Shown here piece by piece: positions 12,001 through 24,000 of a DNA stretch of 64,000 nucleotides. Numbering within the stretch: position 1 is the first letter of the stretch; every line of letters starts with the position of its first letter. The notes beneath the pieces are model-generated. The model did not search any database. It was not told the DNA's origin and was given only the letters and a program-made list of their open reading frames with translations. This DNA comes from Mytilus trossulus. Its lineage: Eukaryota > Mollusca > Bivalvia > Mytilida > Mytilidae. The translations under genes were made by a program, and so were the position numbers. The stretch is from NCBI RefSeq assembly GCF_036588685.1, contig NC_086374.1, positions 91,754,059-91,818,058 on the forward strand. Reading direction: 5' to 3'.

Positions 12001-15000
12001 AATTTTGTCAGGTTGTGATCCGAAAACCTGAAACAATAAAATCCTATTTCAAGTTCTGAACATCCACAGCTTTTTTGTTTGCATTTGGTCAGATAATTTA
12101 TAAAAAGATCTCAAATTAAAATCGATTAGGATTGTGACCGAAAGTTCTAACGGAGACCATTAATACTGCATCTAGGTCTCTGCATTATAATGGAAAGTGT
12201 AGTTATTTAGTTCCATTTGATTTTTTTCTTCATTATAAGACGTTAACTGTATAATTTTTATTTGTCAAAAGATAATGCTTCATAAGTATCGCCTGAAAAT
12301 AAAAAAAAGAGCTTTATCATGCTATATGGTACCAAGGATCGGCACTTTGAAAACGGGGTAAATATCTATATACCTTTAAGTGCATGTCCACGAGCATGTA
12401 GTTCAAGTTTGTCATATTCGTTAATCTAAATTTATTTTGTTATAAATTAGTCTGTTAGTTTCGTTCGAATTGTTTGATATTTTTCATGTCGGGCCTTCAA
12501 TAGCCGACTATACCGTATTGGTTTTTAAGTACCCCTTTGTTGTTTCAATCCTAAACATATTGAAAATTAAAACATAATCCATATATTTCATTCATTTTGT
12601 ACTCCCAAAAGTATTGGTGTATGCTATGCTACTTTTAAACAATGTAAATACATATAGCTTTTATATATCCAGGTCCATACTGGGGGAAAAGATTTCCAAT
12701 TCTTCTGTTTTATTTCGTGGTGTAAATCAGACCATTTTTCCTTGTGTTATAATGATGAGCAATCACTTTTTGCAATGTGTTCTGTGCGAATTATGAATAT
12801 AACTAGCTTCAATATGGTTTAATTAATCTATAAGAAATAATATCACATAAAAGACTTAATTTTGAACAATTACTATGACCATCTAACTCGCATCATTATA
12901 AGTCTTTGTCAATTATTTACAGACCGTTTTCCAAATTTGCATGATTTCGGAAGATCTCTTATTATAGTATTTCATTCCTGCTTTCCAGCTTTGTGGATCT
13001 AGGTTAAGCTTCGTGCCTTGTTCCTGGGTATAATGAGTCTGTCGAAATATTCCATTCCATACTTCGTTTGAATATTCAATGTAAATCTAAAATGAAATAC
13101 AAAGACTGAATGTTAACATAATATAAAATAGGGGCGAAAGATACAAAAGGGACATTCAAACTAATATGTTAAGAATTGACTGACAAAGCCAAGTCATAAA
13201 ATGACAAATTCTGTGGATCCGTTTATTCTCGTTGGTATCAATTTTCGTGTAGTGAGGAAAAATTGCATTTTCGTGTTAATTTATTTCGTGGATTTTCCCA
13301 TCTCTGCATACAAAGTCTTAACAAATTTTGCAATTCTTTGAACATTTAAATTCATGGTTCACCTTACACACGAAACCCATGGAAATTGGTATCCAACGAA
13401 TACCAATGAATCAACAGTAGACAAAAAGACAAACAATTGAACACAAAACACAACATAGAAAGCTGAAGTCTGAGCAACACGAAAAATCCGAAGTACCCCG
13501 CATCGTCCACTCTGTATTTCTACTTGTTTTTATAGATTTTTCTTATTCTGTAATGTAACACCACTGTTCTAGTTTGGGGAGGGTTGTTGCGCTTTCAATC
13601 TAGTAAAACCCCGCCACATCTCATGCTGAAGTCATGAGCCTGTAAATTCAAACGTTGTCGTTTGATGCTCACGCTTCCCACTGTTACTTGAAAAGGTCAA
13701 ATATTTGAGAAAATAGAAACATAGATACGGGACGCCTATTTCGCAATATAAAATAAGATATAGATCTAAGAGAGGACACATATTTTAGACTGGCAATACA
13801 TTTGAGACTTACATGTATTTTTGCAAAAACAATTGCACATTATATTTATTTACGGTCAGTCATTATCGGACACTGTTTTATCGTTTTATTTTATAAGTAG
13901 ATTGAAATATCGGTTTAAAACAAATGCACATTCCGTCTTAACTTAACTTAGAAATAAGTATTAATCGTCTTTTCATATTTACCTTTAGATCATTTCGAAG
14001 GGTATTCTCAACTAACTTAGCAAACTGGGTGATGAAGTTGTCATCTGCAGCATGAGGCATATTAAACCATGGATTTGCACCAATACGATTGCTCAAATCT
14101 ATCATGTGTTCAATAGCTGCCCCTTCTGATCCCGTGTGTGTATGATGTTCCTGTTTGCGTCTGTCGTCCCATGTTGTAGGTTCAGGCTAAATTTGTACAT
14201 GTAGCATATTTATTGGTTAGATGTAATGACACAATCCCATTATTTTAGAACTCATAACAATAGAAGCAAATATTCAACCCAGCTTTTTTAGCACAAAAAA
14301 AACCCTTCCAATTAAGAAATAACACTTTTGTTTTTTTAAATTACCATCAGTTTTCTTTTGTTTTATCAAGGCAAGTGGATAGATGTCTCATTGGCACTTA
14401 TATAATATCTTCCTATTTCAAATAATTACTTTTCGCCATTTCGCATTCAATTGAAGCTTAAATAAAATTGAGAAAGGAAATGGGGAATGTGTCAAAACGA
14501 CAACAACCCGACCATAGAGCAGACAACAGCAGAAGGCCACCAATGGGTCTTCAACGTAGCGAGAAACTCCCGCACCCGGAGGCGTCCTTCAGCTGACCCC
14601 TTAAAATATGTATACTACTACAGTGATAATGGACGTCATACTAAACTCCGAATTATACACAAGAAACTAAAATTAACAATCGTACAAGACTAACAAAGGC
14701 CAGAGGCTCCTGACTTGGGACAGGCGCAAAATTGCGGCGGGGTTAAACATGTTTAGGAGATCTCAACCCTCCGCTATACCTTTAGCCAATGTAGAAAAGT
14801 AAACGCATAAAAATACGCACATTAAAACATTAAAGTCCGAGTCTGATGTCAGAAGATGTAACAAAAGAAAATAAATAAAATGACAATAATACATAAATAA
14901 CAACAGACTACTAGCAGTTAACTGACATGCAAGCTCCAGACCCCAATTTAACTGATTAAAAGATTATTTCTTAATCATATGAATATCAGGCACAATTTCA

Positions 15001-18000
15001 CCCGTTAAAGGTTTAGTATCATATTATCATAAAAAAATATGAGAAGAACATAACCCGTGTCATGCCAACAACTGTTTTTTTTTAAATAAATGTGTTTAGT
15101 TCCGATGCAAAGACCCTATAAATGAATCAATATTAAAGCCAAAATATGCAATCTTTAATGACATGACAACAGTATCGTAACGATATCCCTTCTTTATAGG
15201 TATGTTTAAAGGTTTTTTAAGCTTTTGAGGTAAATACTGACATTTTTGTGCTTTGTAAACAATATTACCAAAAAACATTGGATGTGAAATACCTGACCGT
15301 ATAAGATGTCTGCATGTTGAGTTATATTTACGAATTATTTCCTTATACCGATGATAAAATTTAGTAAATGTTTTGACTAGTTTGTGATATAGAAAACCCT
15401 TGTGTAATAATTTTTCATTAATACATAAATTTCTGTCGCTAAAATCTAATACGTTGTTACATACACGAGCGAATCGTTCAAGTTGAGATATATAATCACC
15501 CTAAGATGACGACAAGGGAACGTCACCATTTAAAAATGGATAATTAACGATAAGAAATGAAAAATCATCTCTTTAGTTTTATCATAATTTTTTGTAATAA
15601 GCTTCCCGTTAATGATATATATATCACAAGGAAGCTATTAAAACAAGAGTTCCAAATGGTGAAGTTGAAATCATCCCTTCGTAAATTTCACGGACGTCAT
15701 CACGAGTTGGTTGACCGTTACGGAATAACCGATTCACAAATGATATCGGAAATGTTCCTTACGTCGTAACTACAATCCCCTTCCCTTTCATGAATGTAAC
15801 ATACCGAATTAGACTTTTTACCGGATTTTTTTTATCACATAAGCAACACAACGGGTGCCACATGTAGAGCAGGATCTGCTTACCCTCCTGGAGCACCTGA
15901 GACCACCCCTAGTTTGTTGTGGGGTTCGTGTTGTTTATTCTTTAGTTTTCTATGTTGTGTCATGTGTACTATTGTTTGTCTGTTTCTCTTTTTTATTTTT
16001 AGCCATGTTGTTGTCAGTTTATTTTAGATTTATGAGTTTGACTGTCCCTTTGGTATCTTTCGTCCCTCTTGTAAATGAAGATCGAGGAAAGGGCAGTGGT
16101 CGTTGTTAGTATAAACCTTATTCGTTCAACAGGATACATTTCTTTAGTATTCATACTGAATGCCTTGTTATAGATCTTGACACAACGTCAGGTGATTTAT
16201 TTGAAAACCCAAATAGAAACAAAAGAAATCGAATCAGAGATTATCAGAGATTGTCATGATAAATTATACAAGGCTTCAACAAATAGGAATTGTTCATACA
16301 ACAACTATTCTATCGGTCAGTAAAATTATCTAATTTTGTTTGAATTAGTTTGTACATATTGACCTGCATCTATGATGACGTTAATCCGAATTTATCTACA
16401 GGACAATTTGCACAGTGTTTCCATTGGCTTATTAAAATCCGATACCCAAAATTCTTACCGTATGTCCATTAGTGTGTAAAAAGTCCATATAACGTAGTTG
16501 AGAATATCGTTTGATAGTTTCCAAAAATGGTGGATAAAAAGGAAATTTCTCGTATCGATCTTCAAATCCTGGCATAATAAAACGAACATTTCGAACAGGG
16601 TTGGCTGGATTTGTTCTGCTGAGAATAAGGTCGATGCCATTTTTTCCTTCGTTTATATTTATAACCATTCTACCTAAAAGTGAATCAAAGATGAAAGTAC
16701 TTCAAATTTAAATTTAGACTTTGTTATACAGATTACAATTTTATTTTTCTGACCTAAATGGATTCCTGTATTAAATTTCTTTGTTCAGTCTTATTCTTGT
16801 GGATCATACTTTCAAAATATTATTCAGTTTTCTATTGTCTGATAATATTAAGTCTCTCTTGAGTATTGCAAAAAAGTATTCCGATTAATTTTTTTTTCAT
16901 CGCTGATTTTTGTAAAAAGGTAGTTAACAATCGATTGCAACTGATAGCATCCTGTTTAAATACACGAGATTGTTACTTGTTTTGATTGAAATACAAAAAA
17001 ATCGTTTTCTGTCCTCGTGGTCATTGCGTTCGCCAATTACCACCTTCTTTGACATGAAGTTCCCATTTGATTGTGTAATAAATCTTTTTCACTTTTCAAT
17101 AATTCATTTCATCTGTTTCTGTTTTGATGAGTCTTGACAAATATTAAAAAAGAGTTGCCCCGATTTTCTAACTTCTAACATGAATAAACTAGTGTATGAT
17201 AAAATGAAAATGAATACTGAGAAAATACCTAAATCAGTTTCAATCTTTAAAACAAAGCTAAAACGATTTATTATGTTACTATCTCAGTTTACATAAAAAT
17301 AAGACGATATGGGACGATTGCCAAAAGACAACTATTTATCAAAGTTCCTCATTAGTGGATAAATACATTTATTTGCAACTGTGCGGCTTTGGCTTCCGGA
17401 AATGAGAAAAACATACAAATAGTCATCTATAAACGGCTCCGACAAAACAAATATGAAACAGTTCAATTGAGAAAACTAGCGACTACATTCATCACAAAAC
17501 TATTACTTGTAACAAAAACAAATATTACAGATATGAACAACGAAAACAAACATGCTTGAATACGTCAATCTTCCACCTAACCTGGGACAATGGTGCAACA
17601 GCACAACACAAGAACAAACTATTAGACAATTCTAGTGAATATGGTACCTTTGCCATTAAACATGATGTGTTCATGGGCAAATCTGAAAGATATGTCGCCC
17701 TCTCCGTCGTACAACAGAGTGTAATTCCCTTTTGGAGCATAGAGGCCAATGGTACTTCTTAACATCAATTTCCCTAATCTCATATTATCTGAAATCAATG
17801 AATATATTATAAACAGAAGAATATTGTTATTGAAATGTATAGAAAGACGTGATGGATTGACTGCATTATTTCTATTTAAAAAAACCACAACAGAATATAA
17901 AAAAGCCGGCTAAAATTTCCGAATTCATGATACTAAAAGCTATTCTGCTAAAATGTTGAAGTTCATCGTTGCTTTCTATATAGTCTTTTTTAATAACACT

Positions 18001-21000
18001 TTTTAACTCTCCTCATCTCTTACTAGCATAATTTCTATACTGTTTTGTATATAGACGTTTTTAAGCAACCAATTGAACTGCACCGGATGCGCCTTTAAAT
18101 TTTGTATGTCTCTTCGGTGATACAGGAACCCAAATTATTTTAAAAACTCAAATCTCAAAACAAACGTTGAAGTGCTATGCATTAGAGAGACCGAGATGTA
18201 ATTTAACCAAAATGTTTAATTTGATTTAAACATATTATGGCGACGTTGATAGCTCTCATTTGAAAGGTGTTAACTATTATCTATCCAAAGTATTTACCCA
18301 TTCCTTTCTTTCATCTTTTTTTATACATCCTTAATCGCTTTTACATTAACGGTCCTTTGATTTATTTATTTTTTTAACTTTTAAAATAGCTAATGCTTTT
18401 CCCTTTCCTAAAGAAGGGCACCAATAAATATTTCGGTTCTATATGATGAACGTTTATCCATGTAGTATTGCTCACTTGTAAACTCTCAACTGAAAAAAAA
18501 TAACGATAAGCGTCACACCAGTGGAAAGAAATATTACGGTATGGGAGAAGACGTTGCAATTGACAAACATAAAACTTTAATTATTCGTTCCTTTAGTTAA
18601 TAGAGGTCGACATTGTTGTTAATAAATTCATGGAAAATTAATGGAAGAAAGAAAATACCTTGTAGAGAAGCAGGGTATCCGTCATTTCTCCAATTGACCA
18701 AATTTTGTTCATTTGTATCCCATTTATTTGCGTTGGGTCCACTGGTTCTCTGTGTAATCCAGGACTGAGAAAGTTTAGCAATATCCACATATTTCAGCTC
18801 AGATGAATAATACGATAGACCTCCAACGTTTATACCAACAGACACATCCTTATTTGCCATGCTGTATAAACATTAAACTATTATCACAAAACAGTTATAG
18901 AAATGAAATTACACAAAAATTAAAGAAAGTAATAACGAGTATATAATTATTGATGCGTCCGAAGTTAAGCGAATCAAATCTATTTCATGTTCTGATAATT
19001 ATTACATTATATCATTCAAGTTTTGAATGAGTTTATTGTTTTTTTTTGTTTTTTTTTGCATTAATCCGGCAAATACAGGAGGGTCAAGAATTGTCTTTCA
19101 GAAAGAATAGAAAGTAGCGTTTTGGTGGCAAAGTTCCGACACGTGATCAGTATTTCATTTAGATTGAAGGCGATCGTTGCTGAATTAAAGTCAAATTTGC
19201 TCAAGGGAAGTAGAACTTTTGTTTCTTGATCCCTAAATTTATCAACTGAAAATAAGATAACGGTATGATATGAATCGTGTAAATGATGAAGTATGCACTG
19301 AATACTTATCTGTTGATTTACCTCGGGGATATAGGTGGCACGGTAGTATTTCCTGGCCATAAGGGATAATGATAGCCTTTTTAGAATTTTCACCACTTTC
19401 TAACACTGCAAAAAATTCTACATTCACAGTTAACTGAAGTACTTTCATTTTACCATTCAGAAATGAATTTGGATATGTACCATGACCGTTTACTTTTTTT
19501 GCTATTTTTAAAATCCTAAGGCCACTAGTACTTTTAGGTCTTTTATGGTGCAGTGAATGCAAAATTTAAAAAAAATCTCAAAAAATCCTTTTCATCTGTA
19601 TATAAAATTATTTCATATTTTTCTACACCTGATTCATCACTCAGTTTGGGAAAGTATGTTCAGTTGATACTGTATTTTTTGTCCAATCACACTGTTTAGA
19701 TACATTTACCTAAGTAGGGTACACAAAAGAGCAACCTAAATTCTGGAAAGCAAATGCTACCGTGCCACCTATACAGTCAACAGCAGGCAAAAAATAAAAA
19801 TAACATTTTCCTTCCTACGTAAAAACAAAGATGTGTTAAAGAGCTTGATTAAAAACAGAGTAACATACATGTTCGGGTTATAATGAGAACAGTCATTTCC
19901 ACTGTAGCCCTCAAAACATTCACACTGACCATTCCAGCAAGTACCTTGATGACAGTTTGTAGAACAGCCGCATATACCAGGACCAATACACTGTATCCCT
20001 GTGAATTGATGAAGGATAAGTCATAGTTTCAAAAGGTCATTTAAGGATATGATCAACGTTCGAATTGATTAGTATGGTATCATACATGTATTTGTAACTA
20101 GAGGCTATAAAGAGCCTGTATCGATCACCTTGGTCTAAGTGAGTAGCAAACACATGACACATATGAGTTCATGACAAAATTGTCTTTTGGTCATGGTGAT
20201 GTGTTTGTAAATCTTACTTTACTTAAATTCTGGCTGCTTATAATTATCTCTATCTTATAATCTATAATGAACTTGGCCCTATAGTTTCATATGAAAATAT
20301 TTTGTAAATAGGAGTAGGTCCAATAAGGGCCGATTTTGGTCTCAAATTTCAGGTTCATCTACCGAAAGATTTTGGACATTTTCTAAACACTTAAGTGTTT
20401 ATTTCAGTTGATTCAATTAGTTTGTGTGAAAGATTTTAACTGATTTACTCATTAAAAACACTCTGATTCAAGCCTAAATATGAAAAACCTAACAAATCTG
20501 CAACAAAAAAAAATCACTTTTTAGATGTTTTTTTGTCAAAAATGAAAGTGGCCGCATCCGTGTTCATCCTCAACCTTAATATATGTTATGTATTATCATC
20601 AAATACAACTTACATTTCAATATTAAGAATGAACACAAATGCGGCCACTTTCATTTAATATGGAAACCATCTAAAATTTAGCTAAAATGCGAAAATTGTG
20701 AAGATTTCAGTAATTTAGCATGACTTAATCATGCCAGTACCCGAAATATTTGCATTGTATTGTCAAAAACAGCCCATATTTATGTAGCAGAAGCGTTCTA
20801 CTTTCTAATAAATAACTAATTTTAATATTTTAACAAATTTGTAAAACTGCTATATTTTGGGGCCAAAAAGAAGTCTTACAGGACCTACTCCTTTACCAAA
20901 ATTTACAAAATTTACGAAACTGTTAAATCATTTACTATAAAGGGCAATAACTACTTCAGGGGTCAATTGACCATTTTTATCATGTTGACTAATTTGTATA

Positions 21001-24000
21001 TCTTACTTTGCTGTACATTATTGCTGTTTACAGTAGTTCCCTATCTTTAAATTATATATTGAAGATAATAACAAAAAAAATATGAAAGTTTTCTTAAAAT
21101 TACCAAGACAGAGGCAGCAACCCAACAATGGGTTGTCCAATTTTTCTGAAAATGTCAGGGCAGATAAATATTTGACCTGAATAACAATTTAAACCAATGT
21201 CAGATTTGCTGTAAATGATTCAGAGATATGCCATAAAACTGTATTTTATCCCTATGTCAGCCATCTTGGTTAGCGGTCAGGGACATCGGAAACATTTTTA
21301 AAACAAGATACCCCAATGATGATAGTGGTCAGGTTTGGTTAAATTTGTCTCAGTAGCTTCAGAGGAGAAGATTTTTGTAAAGATCACAACAATTTACGAA
21401 AAATTGTTAAAAATTGACTATAAAGGCCATAAACTCATTAAGGGATCAACTGACAATGTTCATCATTTTAATTATTTGTAGATCTTAATTTGCTGAACAT
21501 TTTGGAAGTTTACAGTTTATCTTTATATATAATAATATTCAAGATAATAACCAAAAACAGCAAAATTTCCTTAAAATTACCAGTTAAGGGGTAGCAATCC
21601 CAAAACAGGTTGTCTGATTCATCTGAAAATGTCCGGGCAGATAAATCTGTACCTGATTAACATTTTTACGCAGGCATATTTGCTCTAAATGCTTTGGTTA
21701 CATAGATGTAACGAAAAAAACTGTAATTTAACCCTATATTCTATTTTTAGCAATGGTAGCCATCTTGGTTGGTTGGCGGGGTCATCGGGCACATTTTTGT
21801 TAAACTAAATACTTCAATGATGATTGTGACAAATTAATTTTTATCCAGTAGTTTTAGAGGAGATCTTTTTTGTAAAAGTTAACGACGAAGACGGGCGCCA
21901 AGTGATGAGAAAGGTCACTTTGACCTTTGGGCCAGGTGAGCTAAAATGACAATCAAGTACATAAAAATGTGTACCGCTTATATACATAAGTGCAGAAAAT
22001 TAATACCAAAATGTGTGATTCTTAACCAATTTTAATACGCGGTCATATCCACGTGGTCATATTTAAGACTTATTTCCAGATGAGAACATATGTAAACTGC
22101 TGTCACCTTAAGCACAGTAGATAGTTCTATTGGAGTGTTTGATAAATACTCAATAGTCCATTGTTTTTCACACCTTAAATACTTTTGGTTTTTTTTATAA
22201 CAGAAAGTATTTGGTAAAAGAGACTTACTTTTATGGGTATAGAATTCGATGTATCTGACTTTCTGATTGAAACATTAGTCGATTTCTCACGTGTGATGTA
22301 GCTGACAATCATTAACATGCTATTGTGTTTAGTAATTTAAACAACTGACCATTTGGACACTGGCAATCCCAGATACATTTGTGCTGCGCTGCATACCATT
22401 TCCAACCATCTTGACAGAGGCAGGTGTTGTCTTAATAAAAAAAAAGGAAAATACTAAATTAAATCCTTTAGTAAATAGATGTGATACATACTTTAGAAAA
22501 GAATGAACGCGAATGAATTCCTCTATAATACATTGTAAGTTATCTTAAAGAAAAGTATGCATAAAGTAAAGTAAAACAAGAATGTGTCCTAAGTATACGG
22601 ATGCCTCACTCGCATTTTCATTTTTTATGTTCAGGGGACCGTGAAATTTGGATCAAAACTCTAATTTGGCATTAAAATTAGAAAGATCATATCATAGGGA
22701 ATATGTGTACTAAGTTTCAAGTTAGTTTGACTTCAACTAAATCAAAAACTACCTTGACCAAAAACCTCAACCTAAAGTGGGACGATGGACGGACGGACGA
22801 ACGGTACGACGGTCGAACGGACCCACATACCAGAAAACATAATACCCCTCTACTATCGTAGGTTGGGCATAAAAAGAATCGCACTTCAAGAAAGTTAAAA
22901 ACTCGAAACAACTTAACAAATGACAAAATCAAAAGCTCAAACAAATAAAACGAAAGAAAAACTGTCATATTTCTGAAATGGTACATGCATTTCCTAACGT
23001 ATAAAATAATGGTTTTAACATGGTTTTATATGATTATGACAGGTGTTATCAAATAGCTCGTTTCCGTGAATGTTGCCGTTTGTTTTTGTTACACTTCGGT
23101 GTTCCTGTTGTTCCTTTGTTTTTCCTTATAGTTGATGTGTGTTCTTTTAGGTTTTTGTTTGTAACCCGGATTTATTTTTCCTAAATCAATTTACGATTTT
23201 TGAACAACGGTATACTACTGTTGTCTAAATAAAAGCTAGCTAAACCTCACAATTGGATTACAGTCCAATAAAATCCTTAATACTGAAGCAATGTTACTAA
23301 GTTAATTGATTCATATTATATCACATAAAAAAAAAATTAATACGAACCAGATTTACATGTCCCGTGACCTTTACATCCACAATCAACAGCACAATCATTA
23401 CCAATAAAACCCTCAAAACACTGGCATTTACCACTATTAGTGTCACACTTCCCATTCCAATGACAATCATTTGGGCAAGTGACGGAAACACTGATTCTGA
23501 GAATATATTAATTCAATAAAACCATAAAATCATATTCAACGAAAGATAAGCAACCTTTTATAAAAAAATATTTTCCGTTTTGAATAATATATTATCACAA
23601 ATACAATTTTTCTTAATTACAAAATATTTATCACCAGGATTTTCATAACCTTTAAGATAATTAATTTAGAAAATTAAGTCAAGATTCATTTCCGTTCCAC
23701 TGTGTTCCTTTCTAATCACTTTACTATTAGTTTCATCTGTATACCTTTTACTGATCGTACTAGAATCTCATTTCCAATATCAAATGTTCTCATTTGAAAT
23801 ACTTTGGTTCCAGTTTTAATTGTGGTTTTTTTTCAATTTTTTGTGTTTTTTGGTTCAAATTATTTCCTAGCAATTAAATTAACTGTCTATATTTTCTTGA
23901 TTAAAAAAACATATGTCTATGCAAAGAATTCATTATTTTATGATTTTCTTTGATTTTGTTATTTTAGCTTGGATAAAAGGTAAATTGGTACATTATACCT

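Noticed and set aside
15855-16109. 84-aa hydrophobic open frame resembling a membrane protein
   Set aside because: It is the T-rich tail of a dispersed retroelement relic.
19061-19562. Two overlapping minus-strand open frames in intron 4 as possible extra exons of the EGF/GH-A-like gene
   Set aside because: Exons 4 and 5 already join in phase, and part of the frames lies in a MITE.
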